A stretch of DNA of 64,000 bases from contig RPFO01000156.1 of NCBI GenBank assembly GCA_009746045.1, positions 4,116,591 through 4,180,590 on the forward strand, given 5' to 3'. The first letter of the stretch is position 1, and each line of letters begins with the position of its first letter. The notes under the pieces are model-generated. The model was not told where the DNA came from and searched no databases. It saw only the letters and a list, made by a program, of their open reading frames with translations. Position numbers and translations under genes: made by a program. Source of the stretch: Mesostigma viride (lineage: Eukaryota > Streptophyta > Mesostigmatophyceae > Mesostigmatales > Mesostigmataceae). Shown in pieces: positions 29,753 to 40,520 of the stretch.

Positions 29753-30411
29753 AATATCTCCAGCTGGCTACTGCCGGTTAGAGAGGGGGATACCCCTACT
29801 CACCCACCCGCCCACCACACCAATGCGACCACGTTTCCTTTACAGCACAACTTAAAGCCGATTGGTTTCGTTGGGAAAATCCAATGTGGCTCCACATATT
29901 CTATTTACAAGTATGTGCTGTCCGGAGTAGCAAAGTTAGAACTGCCTGCATAGCTCCTGCTCGGTTCCCGGTTTTGAGACGGTTCCGGCATCAGTAGGCA
30001 ATCTCAATAAGTTCAAGTTGTCACGATGTATACGTCATGAATTCCACCAGTCTTGACCATATGAGATATTGTAAACATTCTTTCGCCGAAGGAATTGGTG
30101 CAGGCCGATTTCCCCCGTTCCCCGCCCGCAAGGTTTCATGAATTCAGCGAGCTCAGTCGGTCGCAACGGAAACTCCAAATTATTTTAGGTCCCTTCTGTT
30201 CTTTCATCCACAGCGTCACAGCCGGGCGCGGACAAGTGCCAATGCCATGACCGTTCTGCTGGTGATAGGTCATGTTTTTGTCCGTCGGACAATGTTGTCA
30301 CTTGTCAGCAGTCAGTCAGTGCAGTTGACGACTGCGCCGGGTCAGAGTTCAGTACAGTGGTGGAGTTCTCTGCTGCCCATGTGCGGCGTGGGACACAACA
30401 ACAACAACAAC
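29753..30411. other. Upstream intergenic region, no gene seen
   Basis: No credible open frame. Short CAA repeats at 30396-30413 precede the foldback element. Confidence 0.5.
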
Positions 30412-30427
30412 AACAGGAGGAAAAAAT

Positions 30428-31149
30428 GGTTTCGACTTAGGACTTAGAGTTTTTTGCAAAACTTAGCCCTGACCGGGGGAAGACAAGTCTGCGGCCTGCG
30501 GGGGCTGAGATTAAATAAGAGGTACCTTGAAATTAAATAAGAGGCGTGCCTCTATGAATATATAGTTTTAGAGGCGAGTTTCTGTTGGCGTTAAGTCGTA
30601 GTATTGTACGATTGATAGATTGGTAGTGCCGGCACTGGTGGTACTGCACGACGGTATTGGACGGGGTTCCCGGAATCCCGGTCTGGCAAGCGGATTTTGT
30701 ATCTCACGGGTACATCTCACGGGTACATCTCACGGGTACATCTCACGGGTACACGACGCGGCACGAAAATGGCTCGCAGAAAAGGCGACTACCTATTTGG
30801 CGCCGCGTCGGTCGTGACGTCGTTTACTCCGTTGGATCTGCATCTACGGCGTTCGTGGGTTGTTTCGAAACCCGGTCGATGAGATTTAACGGAAGTCGGG
30901 TATAAAAATGATCCTTTTTTGACAATCACGAGAAAATGTAAAAGTCGAAAGGAATTAAACGGCTTGACATATTGTCGACGATTTGCCGTCCAGTACTACA
31001 AGTTAACGCCAATCGAAACTCGCGTCCAAGAATATATTTGGATAGAGGCATGTCTCTTATTTAATTTCAAGGTACCTCTTAATTAATCTCGGGCCCCGCC
31101 TCGGGCTATGAGTTTGCAAAAAAAAAGTCTGGAAGTCCGGGCAAAGGTG
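30428..31149. mobile_element. Foldback element with ~150-bp inverted ends and 16-bp flanking repeats
   Basis: Left arm (about 30428-30595) and right arm (about 31010-31149) are inverted copies; both contain AAGAGGTACCTTGAAATTAA and GGCGTTAA at the inner edge. The element is bounded by the direct repeat AACAGGAGGAAAAAAT at 30412-30427 and 31150-31165. No open frame is convincing in the 410-bp core. The family is unknown; the 16-bp repeat is long for a DNA transposon target duplication. Confidence 0.7.
30701..30752 (+). repeat. 13-bp tandem repeat, 4 copies
   Basis: Four perfect copies of ATCTCACGGGTAC in the core of the foldback element. Confidence 0.97.
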
Positions 31150-31278
31150 AACAGGAGGAAAAAATCAACAGTTGTGGAGCACTGCATCGAGGTTACCTGG
31201 CGTGCGATCGATTGCTAGGATGCACCACGCTGTGAGCTCACGCGAAGGGATGATGCAACTATTTTATCAGTATTTTCT

Positions 31279-31963
31279 CAGACTCATGAGTCTGGATGCG
31301 CATCCAGACTCACCCAAGCCTATTGGCGCGGTACTCCAAGCAGGTCCGTAGCCTGCATACAAGGCTCGCCTGTCGGCCTGTGGGCCCGCGGGTGTCTACA
31401 GGCCGTAAGTGCAAGACAGCAGACCCCCGGCAGCCATGGCGGGAGAAACATTCCGGAAATTGACGGGGGCGGCATGGACATTTACCTAAACGAAGATTGA
31501 CGTTTCAATATCTTTTTGCTAAGCATGAAAGTTAGCATTAATTGCTATTCGATAGATAAGGCATTTTATCATGGATTTTCTCCAGAGCTTGACAGTGTTT
31601 GTCGTGGAAGACTGGTCCAATCCAGTAAATCAAGTGTCGGCATTACTATCGATTGTTCCGTTGGATTGCTACATTTGCCAATTGAGCTTCACTTCGAAGA
31701 GTGATATTGCCTTGTTATGTTGCCAGGCGGAGCAAATGTTGCCAGGCGAGATACCGTCGACTGTGCTCGTCATCACCTTGCAACAGTTGTAAGTACATGC
31801 ACCTGGCGAGCGGGGTTGCTGGTGTTCTTTTCTTTCCCGCGAGCTGTCTTGGTTCTTCTGCGTTGTGCATTGTTTCCCGATGCATGTAGGAGCGCGCATA
31901 TAAGCAGGCCTGCTTTCTTTGGGTCAGGTCCCGATGGTGCGTTGTCGATCGAGGGAGCCCGTC
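31279..31963 (+). repeat. Left arm of a 7.9-kb inverted-repeat segment
   Basis: Starts with the nested palindromes CAGACTCATGAGTCTG and GAGTCTGGATGCGC-ATCCAGACTC and runs ~685 bp. It matches the minus strand of 38447-39177 with few differences. Translated frames are shared with the other arm (AFYHGFSPELDSVCRGRLVQ), but stops and the absence of a known motif argue against a gene. Confidence 0.85.
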
Positions 31964-33164
31964 AAGCAGGCGTGCTGTTATTATGATGATTTGAAACTTG
32001 TATGATTCCCACCATATGTTCAGCTAGACTATGGCCACGTTTGGTGCCATGATGCTACAGTCTTACCGTTGGTAGCCGTATTTTCCGCTTGCCTCAAGCG
32101 TTGGAATGCACAACCTCTCCATTTTTATCCCGCCCGGTATGTCAGTCTCGGAACTCCATGTAAGAGACCCTTCATTGCTTATTCATACTTGCTGATTGGG
32201 CCAACGTATGTGCTTCTATCGCCAGCCGCGCTTCTCCTTACACCTTATTTTGTTTGACTGCAAGGGCCCTGCCTGATGCCTTGGCGTTGACGGTGGTCGT
32301 TGTGGATGTCAAGCACGTGGTCAGAAAGACGGTATCGCGGTATGGCATTGGTAAAACTTCTATAATTCAGTGTAGGTAAAGCTCTTGCCAGCATCCTAGG
32401 CACCATAGCAGTAGTATTGTCAGTACGGTTCCTGTGCTTGCTCGACAGGATTTGTCGTGTAGCCTTTTTTTTTCTCATGAAGGCTATGGTTGGCAGTGGT
32501 ACCATTACATGTTGCCTGCATGCAATTGTTCTAGGCTCGATACGTGTCCATGGTAGGTGATTACGATAAGGGTGCTAGAATTTCTTCTAAGAGACCGGAA
32601 GTCCTGTTGAGATCAAGGTTGGGAGAATATGTAGGCGACTGTTGTTGTCACATTGGTTTCTCTATGCTAATGTGAATCGGGTTGTGGTGTTGGGATGCTG
32701 CATGTTGCCACCGGAGGAAGGCAGGATTCATGCTTCAAAAAGAAACTATTGTAGCAAACTATAGCAAACTATGTCATAGCAAAGTATTATAGAAGCAGCC
32801 AGCAGGTAATACCTAGCATCGGTCCTTAGGTAAGCGAACTTCTTGCATATTGCATCCTGTCTTTCCTTGCTTCCAGGCTTGCTTCGTTACTTTGGGTTTG
32901 CTGGCTGGCCGGCTTGCTGGCTGGCTTGTATTGCTTGTTCATGCCCACACGTACACATTTGCATATTTACGTACACACATGTCCATACGCACACACACAA
33001 TGCTATCCACACACAATACCGCGCTTGTGCCACTACATCAGAGCAACCAACCAATGTAACAAGCTGGGCCATATCCCATATCGTCATGGCTTCCCACCCT
33101 ACGCAGCTGTTAGCTGCACCGCAGGACCAGTGTCTCCTAACACCATGGGTTGTCATGCCAAATC
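31964..33164. other. Interior of the inverted-repeat segment, no gene seen
   Basis: About 1.2 kb without a credible coding frame. CTGGCTTGCTGG-type repeats at 32890-32930 and CACACA-rich sequence at 32945-33020. Confidence 0.5.
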
Positions 33165-33280
33165 GCTGTCATGGCTGTCATGGCTGTCATGGCTGTCATG
33201 GCTGTCATGGCTGTCATGGCTGTCATGGCTGTCATGGCTGTCATGCCTGTCATGGCTGTCATGCCTGTCATGGCTGTCAT
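33165..33280. repeat. 9-bp minisatellite (GCTGTCATG)n
   Basis: About 13 units of GCTGTCATG, the last ones degenerate (GCCTGTCAT). The reverse complement of this unit forms the array at 38150-38309. Confidence 0.95.
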
Positions 33281-34061
33281 CGCCGTTGCCAGGGGAATGT
33301 TATGAGTGCCAGTTTACGATGCTCAAGGGCAGGCAACTAGTTCATTTGGCAATGCGCACGCAGGACGCAGATGCATGCCGGACGCGTGTTCTTTGTAACA
33401 GAAAGCGGCACGCAGCGCAGGCAGTGCCTGCTCGCTGGACATGCAAATTAATGCAGTCTTCAGCAAGTGGTCAGCGCATTTGCAAGATGCACATGACCAT
33501 GGCAGCGATAACTGTAATGTTTTGTATCCACAGGTAAACCTGCTATGCACACGATGGGCTAGCGCAGATATCGCTCCAACCACTTATGGCTGGCAGCAAG
33601 TGTTGATGTGATTTCTTCTATAATGACTAACCGCATCTGGACATCCAGATCAATAGTTGTATCAATCCAATACATGTGAGGGAGGGGTAGGGGCTAGGGC
33701 CAGGGATTCTACTTGGTAGGGTAGAGAGAGCAAGCGTGAAAATGTGGCTGGGCCACACGGAGTGTATACGACATGGTTATCCTTGGCCGGTTGTAATGAA
33801 CTAAAAAAGTATATATTTGAAACGTGCTTTCATTAGGAATCGAACATGGAGCTAGCCTCAACCCTCGAGATCATGGTGGTGCATGGGACAGTGCAGTTTA
33901 AAATTTAAATATCCCATCAGTTGTGACAAAACGGCATACAGCTTCCCGAGTCCGGACACATTCTATTTGCATGGGGGCTAGTTTGCTCCTGCACGCACAG
34001 ATAGGCATGTATTCAGGCTTTAATTTAGCTTTTAGTTTTTTGATTACTACTATATATTTAA
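33281..34061. other. Non-coding, no feature recognised
   Basis: No plausible gene frame, RNA gene or repeat recognised in this ~780-bp stretch. Confidence 0.45.
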
Positions 34062-34250
34062 CCCTGTGGGCAAGCCCCCTCCCCCCAAGCGGAGGAGGCG
34101 TTTTGATGAGTAGTGTAGTTAGGATTTTCTAGATAGCTTAGAGTTAGGATAGTTCGATCACGCGGCTTCCTCCACCCCATCCATCATGGAATATGTGCTA
34201 CATGATCTCCCCACGGAGGCATGTTATAATTTAATTTAATTTTTTTTAAT
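34062..34250 (+). mobile_element. 5'-truncated LINE 3' end
   Basis: Encodes only the last residues of ORF2 (PVGKPPPPKRRRRFDE, stop at about 34111) followed by the LINE 3' UTR, the stem-loop variant CTCCCCACGGAG (34207-34218) and an AATTT-repeat tail. A typical dead-on-arrival LINE insertion. Confidence 0.85.
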
Positions 34251-34468
34251 AGCCCTGAGAACTAGGGGCAACGTTTGTGTTCTTATATTAATGAGGTTAT
34301 CATGGTACTCTGTGGCATGTACGTCAGTGTGTGCTTGCTTGCTTGCCGCCTTTCCCCCCCCCTGGCCCACTGTGGGAAAGAAGCGTATTTGCACCTAGGG
34401 GAAGAATGCCAGGAGAGACCACTAGGGTCTGGCTCCATCTAGATAGAAAAGACCGGTAGGATTGTGTG

Positions 34469-34804
34469 CACCCACCCACCCACCCACCCACCCACCCACC
34501 CACCCACCCACCCACCCACCCACCCACCCACCCACCCACCCACCCACCCACCCACCCACCACCCACCCACCCACCCACCCACCCACCCACCCACCCACCC
34601 ACCCACCCACCCACCCACCACCCACCCACCCACCCACCCACCCACCCACCCACCCACCCACCCACCCACCCACCCACCCACCCACCCACCCACCCACCCA
34701 CCCACCCACCCACCCACCCACCCACCCACCCACCCACCCACCCATCCATCCATCCATCCATCCATCCATCCATCCATCCATCCATCCATCCATCCATCCA
34801 TCGG
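34469..34804 (+). repeat. (CCCA)n then (CCAT)n tetranucleotide tract
   Basis: About 270 bp of CCCA units (two single-base interruptions near 34560 and 34619) followed by about 15 CCAT units. The minus strand is G-rich (GGGT)n and could form G-quadruplexes. The same flanks (GACCGGTAGGAT-TGTGTGCACCCA left, CATCGGGGTTAA right) surround only four units at 46622-46650. Confidence 0.97.
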
Positions 34805-34810
34805 GGTTAA

Positions 34811-36889
34811 CCCTTAAATGGTACTGAGTCCGTTTTCGTGGTACCAGTCGAAGTCCTACCACTCTAACGGACTGAGTTTGTGCGCCTTGCAGGCGCCGCG
34901 CCAAAAAGAATTTAACGGTCAAACCTGGGGGATTGAAAGATCTAGATCTCAGCTTTCCGTAGAGCACTTCAGACCGTACTTTGGACACCTGGCCAGGGAG
35001 ATATGCTTGAGCAAAGTTAGGGGGGTACCATGGTCCAACGGGACCGACGTGCATGAAAAATATTGACGCGCACGGCTATGGCGGTGCACACAACTGACTG
35101 GTACGAGAGAATAGCTTGACATAATGGACTCAAATTTTGTAGGCATGATTTTTAAGTCATAAAAACGTTATACCCCTAGCCATGGAGCGTTTGAAGATGC
35201 GTAGATGGGTCTCGGGGTGCTGGTAGGCGCAGCAAATCATGTTAGCGGCCAGGCGGTGACAGTGCGAGTGCTGCATGTTGCTAGGCGGAAATTTTCGAGA
35301 TATTTGCGCATGGATAAACGTTTGACGTTGTTCCCAACCAGATTTGCTAGAACTGGCAGCCAGGAAAGGCTCGAGGCTACGTCCATGAATCGGGCGTGCT
35401 GGCTCCCGCAGGAAAAGGTAATCTGCTGTTCCGACCTGGTACGTTCTAGCCTCCTAGCGTGTTCCGTTAACCGTATATGGTTGTATTATCGTTTCTAACT
35501 AATATCAGGGTTATAATCGAGGGCTTGTGATTGTCATTTTGTTGTTTTGCTGCCTCTACGCATCGGCTTGTCATGGTTGTGGAATACCATCAGGTCAAGC
35601 AGATTTTGGACCATGTTTGGTCGCTGTTAGCTGAGGCTGCAACGGAAATAGCGTGATAACGGTTGGTATTGGTTAGTAATATGGTAAATGTGATTACCCA
35701 GTGCTTTTCCTGGCTCAAACAGCCCGAGACAAGTTCTTTTCTGACCAGTTTTAGGCATGGCTTCTTGTTTTGCTGGCCAACGCCCACCTTCTTATTTTGC
35801 ATCCATTGCACGTGACAAACATGGAGATACCCAATACCTGTTTGCATGGAAGCATTACCAACGTGTTCCTTTTGTTTTCTTTATTGCTGCAAAGAACGTG
35901 GAGGTGTTTTGTCATTCATTGGGTGCGTTAGTGATGTAGCTCCTTGCCACCCCTTTGACGCGCGCTTTAGTCCTTGATTAATGAGCCTTTCACCTATTTT
36001 TTAGCATGGTCTTGTGTCTTATATGCTGGCTTATCTCAGGTTCCACGCTGGGCCAGTGGCTGGCCTCGACGACGACGCCCGCCGCCAGCGTGCCATGCAG
36101 CCCCTGTCAGCCCGCAGCCCGGCTGGCCGCGCGAGGACTGAGGCCAACGGCCGCACGACCCACACGCTGGCAGCTGGCACCCAGCTGACAGGGCCTCGTA
36201 GGAGGCAGTATCTGCGCACCCAGAGGCACAATCTGTAGTTTGGCACATAGCCAGGTAGCCTAATTGACAGTTAGCTACACCCTTCAATGGCTAGTCATGC
36301 GCTATATATACCGCGGGCGCGCACTAGTGCCATTTTGGCCCCTTGCGGCATGTTGGCATGTGTTATATTGCATGGTCTCTTGTTTTATCACCTGGGTATG
36401 GTGCATTATGCCCGTTTGGGCATCCCTTGTTGTTTCATGCCAATTGGAATAAAGTTTTGTGTTGTTATGCTACCATTTATACCCCTGCCAGCTGGCCCGT
36501 TATAACGGTGCCAGCTGGCTTTGGCCATTTTGTAGCTAGCGTTCACAGTTTTGTGACATTTCATGTTGTGAATGCATTGATGGCGTGTCTATGATTATAA
36601 TAACCTGCCTTTAAAAGGCCAGGGCCAACTGATTTGTGTAAATGGTCGATAATGCATTATATGTGTCTCGAACCCCATGTGCGCTGTACCCCCCTGAGGG
36701 GGGTGCTATTTATAGCAGGTGTAGGGCATTGATATGTGACCAACCAAATTTCCCAAACATTATTTGATATAAAAGCATGCTTGGTTCCAAGGGTGGGCCA
36801 GAAAATGTTATTTGGCTAGTTACTGCCAGGCGCACAAAGATACCCAAACTCAGTCCGTTTCGGTGGTTCCAGTTGACACCATTTAAGGG
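34811..36889 (+). mobile_element. PB-1, non-autonomous piggyBac-like element
   Basis: Flanked by TTAA on both sides (34807-34810, 36890-36893), with perfect 12-bp inverted ends CCCTTAAATGGT/ACCATTTAAGGG and further matching subterminal blocks (AACGGACTGAGTTTG). The joined flanks match the sequence at 46637-46680, an unoccupied paralogous site. No transposase remains. The left subterminal region resembles the 53.3-kb end of PB-2 and the right end resembles the 49.5-kb end, so PB-1 is probably a deletion derivative of that family, in opposite orientation to PB-2. Confidence 0.88.
36038..36238 (+). other. GC-rich exon-like frame inside PB-1, uncertain
   Basis: After a good acceptor-like sequence (CTTATCTCAG) a GC-rich open frame of ~66 codons runs to a stop at 36238, ending PRRRQYLRTQRHNL. 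Its composition contrasts with AT-rich surroundings. It is not like the piggyBac C-terminus. It could be a captured exon fragment or chance. Confidence 0.2.
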
Positions 36890-36893
36890 TTAA

Positions 36894-38149
36894 TACTCGG
36901 ACGTGCATGACTCCCCAACGGGAGTACGAGTTTGCCTATTTAACTAACACGGGTGCTCCGCGGAGCTCCCCATCGGGTCGACCGCTTGATCACTGTAATT
37001 AAATGAATGAACGAGTTATTAATGGTGAGAGACCACATGTTATTGAATAATGGTGAGGCACACTGCAAGTGATGCACGTGGATGGAAGGAGCAGATGTGG
37101 AGCCACGGTGGTACGACAAAACGATTTGAATTAGGGCACGTGCTGGCATTTTCAAGAATCATGCCACACGCATTCCATTACATGCACCACGTGCAAGCAT
37201 ATATATGAGAAGCTATGATGGGTTCAATGGACTCACTTCACAAGTGCATCCGCAATGCATGCATGTAGTGAAATCCCTTCCCGCACCGGGGTGGGTACAA
37301 TAATAAGGCAGTCAGGCAGGCCTTCTCCATGACATACCCAGATGGTATGTCACAGTATTGCTATATACTTGCAACATCAAGTACAAGAATAAAACAAAAA
37401 AGCCTGTCATTTGGGTTTGTAATGGAAGTTGTACAGAGAGGTAGAGCGCGAGAAAGCTACAGATACACGGTATTATTCCAACAAGAGTGAACCACATGGG
37501 TAACACCCCAATGCATCCAGCAAGTTCATGATTGAGGTAGGCAGCTCATGTGGCATTGAAAATGCTCTGCTCGCCCTTAGCCAGTTGTTGGCGGCGAACA
37601 CCATCAGCTTAGCTCTGGCCAAGGTAGCAGATACCAGCAACGGAAGCAGATAGCAGCAGTTGCAAACCGCATGTAGCCCAGACCCCTCTGCTCACATCAG
37701 CAACGCAAGAGATGCACATGATGCATGCAAGAAAGCCAGAAAGCCAGCAAGCCAGCAACATGCCAACACTAGCCAGCACATATGCAGCAAGCACAGCGAG
37801 CACTTACCACGAAGACGATATCACATCCCCAATCTCCCAGTACCTAGATATCTAGTTGAGGCTGATTGCGGGTGGGGCCCACTCAGACGATGAAAGGTGG
37901 CGACCTGGCGAAAATTGCCGCACATTGTGTACAGCACTGTCAGTGCTACGTGACCTCTCAACAGAGGCCCATGCTCCATCACCACATGCACCAACAAGGC
38001 AAACAATCACAGACAGCCACCAATTGCAAGCAATACAGCTATGTTAATAACCCAGAGATGCAAACAGGCACAAAAGTCAGCGATGCAAGACACCTAGGCA
38101 GTACTGAATGCATGCAACGACAGCGGCGCCAACAATGGCAGTCATGATA
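36894..38149. other. Interior of the inverted-repeat segment, no gene seen
   Basis: The first ~65 bp are the right flank of PB-1 (GACTCCCCAACGGGAG, a relic of a family-2 3' end). The remaining ~1.2 kb has no credible gene; AGCCAGCAAGCC repeats occur at 37732-37760. Confidence 0.5.
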
Positions 38150-38309
38150 GCCATGACAGCCATGACAGCCATGACAGCCATGACAGCCATGACAGCCATG
38201 ACCGCCATGACCGCCATGACCGCCATGACCGCCATGACCGCCATGACCGCCATGACCGCCATGACAGCCATGACAGCCATGAAAGCCATGAAAGCCATGA
38301 AAGCCATGG
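38150..38309. repeat. 9-bp minisatellite (CCATGACAG)n
   Basis: About 18 units of CCATGACAG with CCATGACCG and CCATGAAAG variants in blocks. Reverse-complement orientation of the array at 33165-33280. Confidence 0.95.
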
Positions 38310-38446
38310 CTGCTCGGCAGCGAACAATACTATAAAGTATATAGCCATAACTATGAAGTATATAACCACAAGTATACAACCATACCCAACAAGCACGCCT
38401 GCTTTAAAATAAAAAATAAATATAATAAAAATAATTATGATGGGCT

Positions 38447-39177
38447 CCCTCGATCGACAACGCACCATCGGGACCTGACCCAAAGAAAGCAAGCCCGCTT
38501 ATATGCGCGCTCCTACATGCATCGAGAAACAATGCACAACGCAGAAGAACCAAGACAGCTCGCAGGAAAGAAAAGAGCACCAGCAACCCCGCTCGCCAGA
38601 TGCATGTACTTAAAAACTGTTGCAAGGTGATGGCGAGCACAGTCGACGGTATCTCGCCTGGCAACATTTGCTCCGCCTGGCAACATAACAAGGCAATATC
38701 GCTCTTCGAAGTGAAGCTCAATTGGCAAATGCAGCAATCCAAAGGAACAATCGATAGTAATGCCGACACTTGATTTACTGGATTGGACCAGTCGTCCACG
38801 ACAAACACTGTCAAGCTCTGGAGAAAATCCATGATAAAATGCCTTATCTATCGGATTGAAATTAACGATAACTTGCGTGCTTAGTGACAAGATATTGAAA
38901 CGTCGATCTACGTTTAGGTAAATGTCCATGCCGCCCCCGTTAATATCCGGAATGTTTCTCCCGCCATGGCTGCCGGGGGTATGCTGTCTTGCACTTACGG
39001 CGCCTGAGTAATTTACGCGCCCGCAGGCCCACCGGCCGACAGGCGAGCCTTGTTGTTTGTGTTGTTGTGTCCCACGCCGCCCAGGGGCGAGCCTTGTATG
39101 CAGGCTACGGACCTGCTTGGAGTACCGCGCCACTAGGCTCGGGTGAGTCTGGATGCGCATCCAGACTCATGAGTCTG
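38447..39177 (-). repeat. Right arm of the 7.9-kb inverted-repeat segment
   Basis: Inverted partner of 31279-31963, ending with the same nested palindromes at 39146-39177. It has extra sequence near 39030-39080 (a GTTGTTGTGTCCCACGCCGC block also found inverted at 30385-30405). An AT-rich ~45-bp segment at 38402-38446 separates it from the shared CAAGCAGGCGTGC motif. Confidence 0.85.
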
Positions 39178-39552
39178 AAAAATATGGTCCGTTCTAACGG
39201 AGCCTGTTTGGACGGCCAGCGTGGCAGCGTGCTTCCGTTTACGGCACGCCGAGTACGGTGAGTGAGAGGCTTTGCGCGACAGGGTCAGCACTCGGCAGGC
39301 CACTGACATCTCGATCTCCCTGGCCGCCCTAGCCCGTAGCCGTGGCCGACAGGCCGAGGCACTTCCACTGGCGGCAGTTCCCTATTTCCTGAATCCTTAA
39401 CTTACAATTACGTGGCCGGTTTAACTTTCGGCCCGGTCGGCGGCGGTCTGGATAATGCGGTCTTTTGTGTTTTTGGAGGCGACTGGTTCGGCCTTTTCAA
39501 CTGTGTCGCATTGCAGCGGTAGCACCGACTAGTTCCACCAGCAATTGCAGCC
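39178..39552 (+). promoter_or_regulatory. Upstream region and 5' UTR of plastid L12 gene
   Basis: About 375 bp between the inverted-repeat arm and the L12 ATG. No TATA box is evident; a pyrimidine- and GC-rich leader precedes the ATG (GCAATTGCAGCC-ATG). The promoter must lie here or overlap the repeat arm. Confidence 0.4.
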
Positions 39553-40372
39553 ATGGCCGCCGCTATGACATCATGCGCTGTCCGCATCTCTGCCCCGGTG
39601 GCCACCGCTGCCCCGGCGGCTCGTTCTCAGAGGAAGGCCGCGGTTGCAAAGGTCCGTTTGCCTGCGGTATTCGCGGATTGCCATGACTTAGACTTAGCAT
39701 GCTTCGGCACAGATAGCCGCTGCGAACATACATTCGTGGATTGTAGCAATTATCTCGGCTGGCCATAGGTAGTAGAATTCAGATATGATAGTTTTTTCCT
39801 CCAGTCCACGCAATCAGTTATGTGGCCAATGCTGATTATTGTGCTGACTGCCTTTTTTGTATGTTTTGTCGTTTGGTATGTCGCAGGTTGGAGCCCTGAG
39901 CGGTAGCTCCACCTTCTTCTCGTCCGCCTCGTTCCGCGCATCATCTGCTGCCCCAGTCCGCGGCCAGGTTGTTATGTCCGCTGCTACTGATGCCATTGTG
40001 GAGAGCCTGAAGAACCTGACCCTCCTCGAGGCTTCCGAGTTGGTGAAGCAAATCGAGGCAACCTTTGGCGTCGATGCTTCCGCCCCAGTTGGAGGAGCTG
40101 TGATGATGGCGCCGGCCGGAGCTGGTGGGGCTGCTGAGGCGGCGGCCGTCGAGGAGAAGACTGAGTGGGATGTTGTCATTACCGATGTTGATGCCGCCAA
40201 GCGCATTGGCCTGATCAAGGTTGTCCGCAGCATGACCCCTCTTGGCCTGAAGGAGGCAAAGGATGCCGTCACCACATTGCCGAGCACCATCCTGGCCGCC
40301 GTGCCAAAGGAGAAGGCCATGGAGGCCAAGAAGGCCCTTGAGGAGGGTGGCGCCAAGGTTGAGTTGAAGTAA
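39553..40372 (+). CDS. RPL12: Plastid ribosomal protein bL12 (nuclear-encoded), 2 exons
   Basis: Exons 39553-39651 (33 codons) and 39887-40372, joined phase 0 (AAG/GTCCGT donor, TCGCAG acceptor), giving 194 aa. Residues 1 to ~65 form an Ala/Ser/Arg-rich chloroplast transit peptide (MAAAMTSCAVRISAPVATAA) split by the intron. The mature protein shows the bL12 pattern: N-terminal dimerisation helix region (ESLKNLTLLEASELVKQIEA), Ala/Gly-rich hinge, then the C-terminal domain that contacts translation factors (EWDVVITDVDAAKRIGLIKV, LGLKEAKDAV, LEEGGAKVELK). It forms the plastid 50S stalk. Length and sequence look intact. Starting at 39553 gives the normal transit peptide. Confidence 0.95.
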
Positions 40373-40515
40373 ATGGGATGAATTTATTTCCGCCCCAAAT
40401 CATCCCCCTTATCAATAATGTCTCGCAGTAATGATGACTGCTGAGTGCCGCTCCATGTCTAGTGAAAGTGGCAGGCAACCTTGCCAGGCTCACAGCCTGG
40501 CCGAGTGTCGTACAT

Positions 40516-40520
40516 TGTAA
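40516..40520 (+). terminator. TGTAA polyadenylation signal of L12
   Basis: TGTAA, the usual chlorophyte polyadenylation motif, ~145 bp after the stop codon. Confidence 0.6.

Noticed and set aside
31516-31704. Gene shared by both arms of the inverted repeat (AFYHGFSPELDS...)
   Set aside because: The frame is shared because the DNA is duplicated; lengths differ, stops occur, and no domain is recognisable.
34462-34827. Open frames of repeated Thr-His-Pro-Pro (plus) and Gly-Gly-Trp-Val (minus)
   Set aside because: All six frames stay open because the DNA is a CCCA/CCAT tetranucleotide repeat.
38077-38379. Met-Ala-Val and Met-Thr-Ala repeat proteins
   Set aside because: Translation of a 9-bp repeat on both strands; no start context or flanking coding sequence.
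39652-39768. Unspliced reading of L12 exon 1 to a stop at 39768
   Set aside because: The codons after the donor do not look like transit peptide, and the bL12 protein resumes only after the acceptor at 39886.
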